Shown: positions 1 to 6,489, counted from the stretch's first letter. The stretch is 7,167 nt of DNA from Spirochaeta sp. (GCA_030590585.1 JAUUYD010000118.1:1-7167), one strand, 5' to 3'. Program-made: numbers and translations. The notes: generated by a model from the sequence alone, not told the origin.

Positions 1-731
1 ACCTTTTTAACAATGAGTTCACCGTCATATTCATCAACGCAGTGGGCTATCATCTGCCCCAGGGCATGTTCACTGATTGCAACTTTTCCTTTTTCGTTAC
101 CATGAAATGAGGGCTGAACTACTGATTTCTCATAGACCATTTGGCTCTTGCCTCGCCTTCTTCCAAAACCACGGCCTATCTTGAAGAGAACCTTGATTGA
201 GTCCGAGAGGAGATGAGGATAATCCCGTTCCACCTGTATGGAGGGTACGGGAATGACGTGCTTGCCTTCCTCGTTCCTCGATTTCTGAGCTTTTTCGATA
301 TCTTCTTTTGAGCTGATTTCTTCAATGAGTATCACTTTTGCCGGCGGCGGCAGGCCGATGCGTTCGGCAGTCCGGGCTACCATTCGTTCAGAGGTCCCAA
401 TAAGTAGAATTTTCCTGATTTTCCTTGATTTAATGGCTTTAACCACTTCATGGCGATGAAGGGGATCATCAAAAAGAGCTGTTCTGACGGCACTCATGTA
501 GATGCGTTCACGCTTGGCGGATTTCCCGGCAACAATACTGTTACCCTGTATGAGAAGACCGTCATCAATGATGTACTCAATATTGTAGTTTTCAGCGACA
601 AGTTTGGCCCGGAAACTTTTTCCGGTTCCGCTTTTACCAATCAGTGCAAAGACCTTTGTCCCGCCGACGAGCTGCCGGAGGCGGTCTTTAACGCCGGCGC
701 GGCGCCGGGCGGCACTTTCATCACGACCCAT
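1..731 (-). CDS. P-loop NTP-binding protein with probable C-terminal Asp23-type domain (3' end outside window)
   Basis: The minus strand is open from ATG 731-729 to the window edge, giving 243 complete codons without a stop, so the C-terminus is missing. The start is supported by a GAGGAG ribosome binding site 5 nt upstream. A Walker A motif (GKSGTGKS, residues 32-39) lies close to the N-terminus. After it come a hydrophobic strand ending in two Asp (56-57), a GKSAKRE stretch (69-75), and a second strand ending in two Glu (133-138) that could serve as Walker B. Residues 156-164 (GKHVIPVPS) look conserved in type. A basic stretch (187-195) precedes residues 216-243, whose pattern (GKVAIS, then an amphipathic helix with Cys231) resembles the start of the Asp23/Gls24 family. 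I recall clostridial-type proteins of this architecture, but their function is not established to my knowledge. A nucleotide-binding role is inferred from Walker A. It is divergent from the rnf operon and need not be functionally linked. The P-loop call is firm; the Asp23 call is moderate because only its first part is visible. Confidence 0.8.
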   Translation of the reverse strand, partial: MGRDESAARRRAGVKDRLRQLVGGTKVFALIGKSGTGKSFRAKLVAENYNIEYIIDDGLLIQGNSIVAGKSAKRERIYMSAVRTALFDDPLHRHEVVKAIKSRKIRKILLIGTSERMVARTAERIGLPPPAKVILIEEISSKEDIEKAQKSRNEEGKHVIPVPSIQVERDYPHLLSDSIKVLFKIGRGFGRRRGKSQMVYEKSVVQPSFHGNEKGKVAISEHALGQMIAHCVDEYDGELIVKK

Positions 732-736
732 GTTGT

Positions 737-742
737 CTCCTC
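737..742 (-). promoter_or_regulatory. Ribosome binding site of the divergent P-loop gene
   Basis: Read on the minus strand this is GAGGAG, 5 nt before ATG at 731. It is a strong Shine-Dalgarno match and decides the start of the minus-strand gene. Confidence 0.8.
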
Positions 743-748
743 ACTCTG

Positions 749-777
749 AAGGTAGGTTTTCCCTGATGACAGGTCAA
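749..777 (-). promoter_or_regulatory. Possible sigma70-type promoter for the P-loop gene
   Basis: On the minus strand, TTGACC (777-772) is followed after exactly 17 nt by TACCTT (754-749). The -35 is good (5 of 6) but the -10 is weak (3 of 6). A start site about 7 nt downstream would fall near 742, at the edge of the Shine-Dalgarno sequence, so the leader would be very short. This is tentative; a promoter further upstream, inside the start of the opposite gene, cannot be excluded. Confidence 0.35.
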
Positions 778-802
778 GTATGTTTAAAAAAAGGTAGTTT
801 GC

Positions 803-831
803 TTGACATTGTTTTAGCCCTAAATGACAAT
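803..831 (+). promoter_or_regulatory. Probable sigma70-type promoter of the rnf operon
   Basis: A perfect TTGACA -35 (803-808) is followed after the optimal 17 nt by GACAAT (826-831), which matches the -10 consensus at 4 of 6 positions including the key second A and last T. The expected transcription start is about 838-839. It is the best promoter seen upstream of the operon. Its -10 overlaps the ATG at 824 and the second ATG at 830, so if it is the operon promoter, translation must begin further downstream (see the next gene). Confidence 0.6.
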
Positions 832-837
832 GGTCAT
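824..837 (+). promoter_or_regulatory. Inverted repeat over the -10 element, operator-like
   Basis: ATGAC (824-828) and GTCAT (833-837) form 5-bp arms around a 4-nt spacer, overlapping the -10 and the predicted start site. The geometry (5-4-5) and sequence differ by one base per arm from the TTGAC-N4-GTCAA type of site bound by some Crp/Fnr-family regulators such as Dnr. A site here would be expected to repress. The arms are short and partly coincide with codons, so chance is a real alternative. Confidence 0.25.
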
Positions 838-2407
838 CGTGTCTGATTTAACTCGTCTTACCATATATTCCAGAAATGTCATTAAGCTTTGGACACGAAA
901 CAGACTAATCGCTCTTTTTTTATCCATTATAGTATCCTCAATGGTCCTCCTTCTTATAAATCCAACAGGATCTGAATCGCTATATTGGCCGGGTTGGTTT
1001 ATTCTTAAAGTTTCACCGGATATTGAGGTTTCTCAGGCTGATGAACTGCTTTTAGAGGCCGGTATTACAGGTTCTCTCTCATCTTCCAGTGCTTCTGTGA
1101 GTTATATGGCCATCCCCGATCTTGAGCGGGTAAAGATTTCCGAACTTGATGACATCCTTGTTCCAGGCGATCCCAGGCGGGATTCCTATCTTTCACGTAT
1201 TTCAAAATTATTTATTTCCGACGGTGCCCCTCTGATATATCTTCCAGCCGACCGCAGCATTTCTTCATACCGTAAGCTCCTTAAAGAAATCCCCGGCCTG
1301 AAGGGATGGCAGCTGCTGGACGATCAGACTCCCGGCATGGCTTTGCATCTTATTGTTTTCATCGCTGCCGCGTTGATGGTTGCTTTTTTTACCGGTAATT
1401 CCTCGTTTAGAACTGCGAGGCTTATCGCAATTCTGCCTCTGGCTCTACTTGTTCTAAGAATGACTCCCGCTGTTGTATTCCCGGCGCTGCTTGTTTATTT
1501 TCTTTCTCCCCTGAACTTTTACTACCGGAAAGAGGCCTGGAGTAAGATATATATCATCGCTGTATATTCGGGTTATTCACTGGCTGCCGTTACGCTTTTT
1601 CTTACACTTGGCGGTGCTCATGTTCTTCAGTTTCTTATTGCTCTTATCTCTTCTGAACTTATCTTTCTGCTGACAGTCAGATCAGCGGGGATAATCAGGA
1701 AACCAGGATTTTCAAGAAGATCTGAGCACAGGCTCTTTGAACCCCTGTCTCTTATGCAGCCATCAGACAGAATGCATTCCAGGGTGAATATTCAATCCCT
1801 TTTCAGGATTCTCAGTCTGGCTGCAGTGTTACTGACAATCCTTGTACCCTTAGCGAATTCAGCCGGGAACATGGGAAATCATTCTCCCATACCTCATGCT
1901 CTTTTAAACTCTGAAGGATTTGATAGTTTTACTTCACTTCACAATCTGGCAAATCGGCAGACAGCCGGGAGCCTTCCCGATGTATCAGGAATGATATCTT
2001 CTGCGGTTCATAATGAGGGATTTCTCTACGGTGCGGAATATCGGCTTCCCATGCCTGGAGACTCATTGCTTATTCGCAGTTACAAGGATAATGGTATTTC
2101 CATAGCCATGGATGAAACGATGATAACTCTTTACGACGAGGCATGGTTTGAAAGAGTTCTAAACCACGAGCTGAGCCAGGGACCCGGACTGCTTTTTGCA
2201 TCATTGGAGGGCCCCTCATCGGTCATTGAAGTATATAAGCCGCCGGGGATTAAAGGGTTCTCTTTTAGTGCTGTACAAATTGTTCTTTCCGGCATTGCCG
2301 TACTGGTAATACTGATGCTCATTGTCTTTCCGTTCCGCGGTGAAAATCAGGTTCGGAGTATCTATAAACCAATACTGACAGCTCGCAGGAGGGCTCAGGC
2401 CGCATGA
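824..2407 (+). CDS. Uncharacterised multi-pass membrane protein, first gene of the rnf operon
   Basis: I do not recognise this 527-residue protein. Hydrophobic segments are visible near residues 28-47, 173-190, 197-212, 213-230, 242-262, 264-286, 326-347 and 481-504. Between them lie two large non-membrane regions, about 48-172 and 348-480, probably both extracytoplasmic or both on the same face. There are no cysteines, so it cannot carry Cys-ligated iron-sulfur clusters, and I see no SGAT flavinylation motif or nucleotide-binding loop. The C-terminus is basic (RRRAQAA). Its TGA (2405-2407) overlaps the rnfC start as ATGA, so the two are probably co-transcribed and translationally coupled. 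The frame opens at 824 right after an in-frame TAA (821-823). Neither ATG 824 nor ATG 830 has a Shine-Dalgarno sequence, and both sit in the predicted -10. GTG 839, at the predicted transcription start, would give a leaderless 522-residue product. An assembly, stability or regulatory role for Rnf is inference from position only. Confidence 0.85.
   Translation: MTMVIVSDLTRLTIYSRNVIKLWTRNRLIALFLSIIVSSMVLLLINPTGSESLYWPGWFILKVSPDIEVSQADELLLEAGITGSLSSSSASVSYMAIPDLERVKISELDDILVPGDPRRDSYLSRISKLFISDGAPLIYLPADRSISSYRKLLKEIPGLKGWQLLDDQTPGMALHLIVFIAAALMVAFFTGNSSFRTARLIAILPLALLVLRMTPAVVFPALLVYFLSPLNFYYRKEAWSKIYIIAVYSGYSLAAVTLFLTLGGAHVLQFLIALISSELIFLLTVRSAGIIRKPGFSRRSEHRLFEPLSLMQPSDRMHSRVNIQSLFRILSLAAVLLTILVPLANSAGNMGNHSPIPHALLNSEGFDSFTSLHNLANRQTAGSLPDVSGMISSAVHNEGFLYGAEYRLPMPGDSLLIRSYKDNGISIAMDETMITLYDEAWFERVLNHELSQGPGLLFASLEGPSSVIEVYKPPGIKGFSFSAVQIVLSGIAVLVILMLIVFPFRGENQVRSIYKPILTARRRAQAA
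2387..2393 (+). promoter_or_regulatory. Ribosome binding site of rnfC
   Basis: AGGAGGG lies 10 nt before ATG 2404, inside the last codons of the upstream membrane-protein gene. This strong site fixes the rnfC start despite the 4-nt overlap with the upstream stop. Confidence 0.75.
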
Positions 2408-3735
2408 ATAAATTCCGCAGCTTTGCCAGGGGTGGTATTCATCCTCCCGATGGCAAGGGTTCCACTTCGAACAGACCGATACGTATCGCACCGTTACCGG
2501 CCATAGCGGTAATTCCCTTTTCACAGCACATCGGGGCACCGGCAAAACCACTGATAGAACCCGGCGATCATGTTGAGGAGGCTCAGCTGATTGGAGAACC
2601 GGCGGGTTTTATTTCCGCTTCGGTTCATTCTCCCATACCGGGAATTGTGAAGGAAATTAAAAGTATTTATCTTCCCAGCGGTATCAAGTCCGATGCGGCG
2701 GTGATTGAACTTGATGGTGAGTTCTCCCGACTCGGTAAAGCGCATAGTATACGTGACTGGTCGAAGATGAGTAATGAAGAGATTCTTGAGATTCTCAAAC
2801 TGCATGGAGTTGTCGGGCAGGGCGGGGCGACATTTCCTTCACATGTGAAGTTTTCCGTACCAAAGGGAAGAAGCTGTGAAATCTTTCTGGTGAATGCCGC
2901 GGAATGTGAACCCTACCTTTCTGCTGACCACCGGGTAATGCTTGAGAATACTGATGATATTATAGAGGGAATCAGGATTATAAAAAAACTTCTCAATCCT
3001 GAGCGTGTCATTATCGGTATTGAAGCCAATAAACTCGATGCCATTGAGATTCTTACTAAAGCCGGTGAGGTCTACGGAATAGAAGTAATGCCCCTCAAGG
3101 TTAAATATCCTCAGGGTGCTGAGAAAAATCTTATCGAGGCAACCCTGGGCCGGGAAGTTCCTTCTGGAAAATTACCGATAGAAGTAGGTGTGATCAACGC
3201 CAATGTCGGAACTCTGGTTTCGGTATGTGAAGCGGTACGTGATGATAAACCTGTTATTGAGAGGGTGGTTACCATTGCCGGCGGCGCAATTAATAAACCC
3301 GGGAATATCCGTGCCAGGGTTGGATGCTCAATCCGGGATCTCATCGAGGAATGCGGCGGGTTAAGTGAAGAACCTGTTAAATTCGTCAGCGGCGGTCCGA
3401 TGATGGGATTTACTTTCAGCGATCTGGATTCCCCGATTATCAAAGGTACCAGCGGTATTCTGGCTTTGACTAAAAAGGAAGTAAAATCCTTTGCTCCTAC
3501 TGCCTGTCTTTCATGCGGGCGATGTGTCGAAGCCTGTCCGATGGGCTTATCTCCTACAATTATATTCAAAAATGTTGAACATGAACGTCTGGATGAAGCT
3601 ACATCATTCGGACTGGATGACTGCGTGCTTTGCGGAGCATGCGCTTATGCCTGTCCAGCTCACATACCACTTGTTTCCGCATTTAAAGCCGCCCGGGGCC
3701 GTAAGAGGCGGCTCTCGATGAGAAATAAAGGATAA
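2404..3735 (+). CDS. rnfC: Rnf complex subunit RnfC, NADH/FMN and [4Fe-4S] protein
   Basis: Peripheral cytoplasmic subunit that passes electrons to NAD+ (ferredoxin:NAD+ direction). The 443 residues match the compact RnfC of anaerobes; enterobacterial RsxC is much longer because of C-terminal repeats. The N-terminal region starts with the typical GGIHPPDGK (10-18), followed by a barrel-sandwich domain to about 105. The flavin/NADH-binding core has the glycine-rich GVVGQGGATFP (135-145), NAAECEPYL (164-172) and the YPQGAEKNL stretch (235-243). A soluble ligand-binding (SLBB-like) region follows at about 285-335. Two classical ferredoxin motifs bind [4Fe-4S] clusters: C368, C371, C374, C378-Pro and C407, C410, C413, C417-Pro. 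The start is supported by the AGGAGGG site, and the start codon overlaps the upstream stop (ATGA). The C-terminus is short and basic. Identity is certain from motifs and neighbours. Confidence 0.97.
   Translation: MNKFRSFARGGIHPPDGKGSTSNRPIRIAPLPAIAVIPFSQHIGAPAKPLIEPGDHVEEAQLIGEPAGFISASVHSPIPGIVKEIKSIYLPSGIKSDAAVIELDGEFSRLGKAHSIRDWSKMSNEEILEILKLHGVVGQGGATFPSHVKFSVPKGRSCEIFLVNAAECEPYLSADHRVMLENTDDIIEGIRIIKKLLNPERVIIGIEANKLDAIEILTKAGEVYGIEVMPLKVKYPQGAEKNLIEATLGREVPSGKLPIEVGVINANVGTLVSVCEAVRDDKPVIERVVTIAGGAINKPGNIRARVGCSIRDLIEECGGLSEEPVKFVSGGPMMGFTFSDLDSPIIKGTSGILALTKKEVKSFAPTACLSCGRCVEACPMGLSPTIIFKNVEHERLDEATSFGLDDCVLCGACAYACPAHIPLVSAFKAARGRKRRLSMRNKG
3727..3732 (+). promoter_or_regulatory. Ribosome binding site of rnfD
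   Basis: AAAGGA lies 6 nt before ATG 3739 and overlaps the last codons of rnfC. The spacing favours ATG 3739 over the in-frame TTG at 3736 that directly follows the rnfC stop. Confidence 0.6.
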
Positions 3736-3738
3736 TTG

Positions 3739-4749
3739 ATGGAAGGTTTACCACTGATTTCCACATCACCCCAGATTCACGCTCCCGGATCTACCCGGAA
3801 AGTGATGCTGGGGATGATTGCCGCCCTGACACCGGCGGGGATTTGGAGCATTGTGCTCTTCGGATGGCATGCTGCTTTAGTTATTGCCGCGTCTGTTGCA
3901 GCTTCAGTTATTACTGAGGGGCTGCTTAACCTGGCTTTTAAAAGAGAGAATACTCTTGATGACCTCAGTGCTGTTGTCACCGGTGTTCTGATCGGTTTTA
4001 GCATGCCCCCTGAGATACCGATATTCATCCCTGTGGTGGGCTCCATTTTCGCCATTGCCGTTGTTAAATGGAGCTTTGGCGGTCTGGGTGCAAACTGGAT
4101 GAATCCCGCCCTTGCCGGAAGGGTCTTTGTCTTTTTCTCCTGGGGCGCCGATATGACCAGCTGGACGCTTCCGGGTATCGGCGGTGTTGATGCTGTAAGC
4201 GGTCCTACACCTTTGGGAAGCTTGAAAGTGGCTCTCTCCAGTTTATCCCCGGGAGTCGACGGACCTATGAGGCTCCTGGAGTCTGCGGGAATGCCGACAA
4301 CCTATCTCGATCTATTTATGGGCCGGATGGCCGGATCCCTGGGAGAAATGTCGGTGCTGCTTCTGCTGATCGGCGGTCTTGCACTTATTATCATAAAAAT
4401 TGTCAACTGGGAGATTCCTTTAACATACCTTGGAAGTTTCGCCCTTTTTATGTGGGCCTTCGATGGTATGCAGTACGGAGGCGGTTTTTTCTCCGGTGAT
4501 GTGCTCTTCCATTTGTTCACCGGCGGTTTGATACTCGGGGCTTTTTTTATGGCAACCGATATGGTGACTTCTCCTTTGACGAAAAAGGGCCGTATTATCT
4601 TCGGACTTGGATGCGGAATATTAACATTTGTAATCAGGCGGTACGGGAATATTCCCGAAGGTGTGAGCCTGGCCATCATTTTTATGAATATTGTTGTTCC
4701 CCTTATCAACCGCTTTGCCAAACCTAAACCTTACGGGGTATCTGCATGA
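3739..4749 (+). CDS. rnfD: Rnf complex membrane subunit RnfD, covalent FMN carrier
   Basis: Integral membrane subunit of the Rnf ion pump, homologous to NqrB. The chosen ATG gives 336 residues, normal for the family. Family signatures are the N-terminal SPQIHAPGSTRKVM (10-23), the GLGANWMNPALAGRVF stretch (115-130), and ATDMVTSP (272-279). Hydrophobic helices are seen at about 22-41, 43-65, 78-89, 94-112, 124-137, 204-222, 226-244, 258-272, 284-299 and 308-325. FMN is expected to be attached by a phosphoester bond to Thr157 in DAVSGPTPL (151-159). The usual motif there is SGAT, and here Ala is replaced by Pro, while the acceptor Thr is kept. The gap to rnfC is 3 nt. The stop codon overlaps the rnfG start (ATGA), implying coupled translation. 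Confidence 0.96.
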   Translation: MEGLPLISTSPQIHAPGSTRKVMLGMIAALTPAGIWSIVLFGWHAALVIAASVAASVITEGLLNLAFKRENTLDDLSAVVTGVLIGFSMPPEIPIFIPVVGSIFAIAVVKWSFGGLGANWMNPALAGRVFVFFSWGADMTSWTLPGIGGVDAVSGPTPLGSLKVALSSLSPGVDGPMRLLESAGMPTTYLDLFMGRMAGSLGEMSVLLLLIGGLALIIIKIVNWEIPLTYLGSFALFMWAFDGMQYGGGFFSGDVLFHLFTGGLILGAFFMATDMVTSPLTKKGRIIFGLGCGILTFVIRRYGNIPEGVSLAIIFMNIVVPLINRFAKPKPYGVSA

Positions 4750-5285
4750 AAGAAATGGCAGATAAAGCTTTCAGACTGGGGCTCATCGGTGCGGTGGCGG
4801 CATTGCTTCTCTCTGTGGTGAATAATTTCACCGAACCTGTTATCGCAGAACGCAAAGCCCGGGAGCTCAATGAAGCCCTGACTGTACTGGCCTCAGGGGG
4901 AACACCGGGTGCTTCGGAGAGTGAACCGGCAGAAGGTGTCGCTCAGAGATGGGAGATAGAAGACGGTAAAGGCTGGATTCTGGAACTTAACGCAAGCGGT
5001 TATGGCGGTCCCATGACTGTAGTTGCCTCGTATAATACCGATGGTTCGATTCTCCTCGCCCGGCTTATGGATAACAATGAAACGGTGGGATTCGGCAAGA
5101 AGGCGGAAGAGACCAGTTATATGGATATCTTTCTCGGAGCAGGCGGCGATAAACCGGTCCCGCAGACAAAGGCCGCCCTGGGAGGCGATGTCGATACGGT
5201 TTCAGGTGCCACAATCACCTTCAGCGGTATTTCCTCCGCGCTGCAAAATGGCTCAGACCTGGTTAAAGAGTGGGGGGGCAGATAA
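4746..5285 (+). CDS. rnfG: Rnf complex subunit RnfG, extracytoplasmic covalent FMN protein
   Basis: Single-span membrane-anchored flavoprotein that transfers electrons on the outer face of the membrane. The 179 residues are on the short side for RnfG. One N-terminal membrane helix (about 9-26) is followed by NNFTEPVIAERKARELN, a typical juxtamembrane stretch. The FMN-binding domain covers about 80-170. It has GYGGPM (85-90), ETVGFGKKAEE (112-122, where ETPGLG is common) and the flavinylation motif DTVSGATITFSGI (150-162), with Thr156 as the FMN attachment residue. ATG 4746 overlaps the rnfD stop; a GGGG run (4735-4738) 7 nt upstream is the only ribosome-binding candidate. A second ATG at 4755 is possible. 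Flavin transfer needs an ApbE-type enzyme, which is not in this window. Confidence 0.95.
   Translation: MKEMADKAFRLGLIGAVAALLLSVVNNFTEPVIAERKARELNEALTVLASGGTPGASESEPAEGVAQRWEIEDGKGWILELNASGYGGPMTVVASYNTDGSILLARLMDNNETVGFGKKAEETSYMDIFLGAGGDKPVPQTKAALGGDVDTVSGATITFSGISSALQNGSDLVKEWGGR
5272..5278 (+). promoter_or_regulatory. G7 tract serving as ribosome binding site of rnfE
   Basis: Seven consecutive G, 6 nt before ATG 5285, are the only Shine-Dalgarno-like sequence for rnfE and lie in the last codons of rnfG. They favour ATG 5285 over the GTG at 5270. The same tract forms a G_GGG_GGC heptamer in the rnfG reading frame (see findings). Confidence 0.5.
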
Positions 5286-5890
5286 TGAAAGAGCTGTTCA
5301 AGGGATTACTTAAAGAGAATCCCATTTTCGTTCTGGCTCTGGGACTCTGTCCTGCTCTGGCCGTATCCACTTCGGTGAACAATGCCATTGGAATGAGCGC
5401 GGCAACCATCATCGTACTTCTTGGTTCGAACATTGTTATCAGCCTGCTGCGGAAACAGATACCTGATGATATTCATATTCCGGCCTACATCGTTATTATC
5501 GCCGCCTTTGTCACCCTTGTTGATATCAGCATGCAGGCCTATTTCCCGGCACTGTCGAAATCCCTGGGTATCTTCATTCCCCTGATTGTTGTCAACTGCA
5601 TCATTCTTGGCAGGGCTGAAGCTTTTGCCAGTAAGCATTCAGTTGGCGCTTCGGCAATTGATGCTGTTTCAATGGGGATAGGTTTTGCGGTTGGTCTTAT
5701 CGCTATCGCTCTGGTCCGGGAGGTTCTCGGCGCCGGTACCATTACAATATTCCCCGACGGCGGGGTGCTTCGTATGCCCGGACTGGCCGATAAGCCGGTT
5801 CTGGTGTTTGCCTTCCCGGCAGGCGCCCTGATTGTTGTGGGATTTCTTCAGGCCTTTTTCCGTTGGCTCGGAGAGGTGACAAACAAATGA
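5285..5890 (+). CDS. rnfE: Rnf complex membrane subunit RnfE
   Basis: Integral membrane subunit of the electron-transfer core, homologous to NqrD. The 201-residue product has about six hydrophobic helices (near 12-30, 38-57, 66-87, 92-110, 124-147 and 171-194). It opens with KGLLKENPIFVLALGLCPALAVS, the RnfE/NqrD hallmark. Cys22 (GLCP) and Cys105 (VNC, followed by ILGRAEAFAS) are the two conserved membrane cysteines. Together with the equivalent pair in RnfA they are known in Rnf/Nqr structures to hold an iron-sulfur cluster in the middle of the membrane. The start at 5285 shares one base with the rnfG stop (TAATG). An in-frame GTG at 5270 would add MGGQI but lies upstream of the likely ribosome binding site. 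The stop overlaps the rnfA start. Confidence 0.96.
   Translation: MKELFKGLLKENPIFVLALGLCPALAVSTSVNNAIGMSAATIIVLLGSNIVISLLRKQIPDDIHIPAYIVIIAAFVTLVDISMQAYFPALSKSLGIFIPLIVVNCIILGRAEAFASKHSVGASAIDAVSMGIGFAVGLIAIALVREVLGAGTITIFPDGGVLRMPGLADKPVLVFAFPAGALIVVGFLQAFFRWLGEVTNK
5874..5879 (+). promoter_or_regulatory. Ribosome binding site of rnfA
   Basis: AGGTGA lies 7 nt before ATG 5887, inside the end of rnfE. It selects ATG 5887 over the in-frame TTG at 5863, which would add eight residues not seen in the family. Confidence 0.7.
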
Positions 5891-6480
5891 CTTACGTCGG
5901 AATTATAATTACATACGTATTTATCAGTAACCTGGTACTTTCCCAGTTCCTTGGACTCTGTCCGTTTATCGGAGTTTCCAAAAATACTGAAAGTGCTGTG
6001 GGCATGGGCTTTGCCGTTACCTTCGTCATGAGCCTGGCTACATTGATAACCTGGGCTCTGCAGCATTTCATTCTGGTACCGCTTAACATCGTTTTTCTTC
6101 AGACGGTCACCTTCATCCTGGTTATCGCTACCCTGGTTCAGCTGGTTGAAATGGCGGTCCGTAAGTATTCTCCGCCTTTATATCAGGCACTTGGAATCTA
6201 CCTTCCCCTGATTACCACCAACTGCGGTGTAATGGGTATTGCTTTAATCAGTGTGAATAAGAGCTACGGCCCCATGGAAAGTTTTATTGCAGGTTTAGCT
6301 GCAGGTGCGGGATTTCTCATGGCGCTGCTTTTCATGTCGGGTATTCGGGAACGGCTTGATACGGAAAAGGTGCCGAAATACCTCAAGGGGACACCCATCG
6401 CGTTTATCTCCGGAGGGCTGATGGCTCTGGCCTTTATGGCATTTGATCATGCTCTACTGACAAACCTTATCGGAGGCTGA
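5887..6480 (+). CDS. rnfA: Rnf complex membrane subunit RnfA
   Basis: Integral membrane subunit homologous to NqrE and a paralogue of RnfE, with inverted topology relative to it in characterised complexes. It has 197 residues, the usual family length, and about six hydrophobic helices (near 5-28, 38-58, 66-88, 98-120, 131-152 and 170-192). FISNLVLSQFLGLCPFIGVSK (12-32) and LPLITTNCGVMGIAL (106-120) are family hallmarks and contain the two cluster-binding cysteines, Cys25 and Cys113. ATG 5887 overlaps the rnfE stop by 4 nt (ATGA) and has a good AGGTGA site. GGAGG (6472-6476) near its 3' end is the likely ribosome binding site for rnfB. Confidence 0.97.
   Translation: MTYVGIIITYVFISNLVLSQFLGLCPFIGVSKNTESAVGMGFAVTFVMSLATLITWALQHFILVPLNIVFLQTVTFILVIATLVQLVEMAVRKYSPPLYQALGIYLPLITTNCGVMGIALISVNKSYGPMESFIAGLAAGAGFLMALLFMSGIRERLDTEKVPKYLKGTPIAFISGGLMALAFMAFDHALLTNLIGG
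6472..6476 (+). promoter_or_regulatory. Ribosome binding site of rnfB
   Basis: GGAGG in the last rnfA codons lies 13 nt before ATG 6490. The spacing is longer than ideal, but an in-frame TAA at 6484-6486 rules out an earlier start. Confidence 0.5.
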
Positions 6481-6489
6481 AGTTAAGTT

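Noticed and set aside
732..823. Possible riboswitch or small RNA in the divergent intergenic region
   Set aside because: Only 92 nt are available, the predicted transcript starts at its far end, and no stable stem or known aptamer pattern was seen.
450..846. Plus-strand open frames of 80-99 codons across the minus-strand P-loop gene
   Set aside because: They are antisense to a longer frame with a Walker A motif and a strong ribosome binding site, and their translations show no domain pattern.
2131..2805. Minus-strand open frames of 63-111 codons
   Set aside because: They lie opposite the membrane-protein gene and rnfC and have no recognisable motif; they are shadows of the coding strand.
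3111..3569. 152-codon minus-strand open frame
   Set aside because: It is fully antisense to conserved rnfC sequence, including the first iron-sulfur motif, and is low-complexity in character (rich in Pro, Thr, Ser).
4302..4721. 139-codon minus-strand open frame
   Set aside because: It is antisense to rnfD membrane helices; the long frame reflects codon bias of the opposite gene.
5730..5775. GC-rich inverted segments near the end of rnfE (possible hairpin)
   Set aside because: They lie within conserved coding sequence, have no following T-run, and the operon continues downstream, so a terminator is unlikely.
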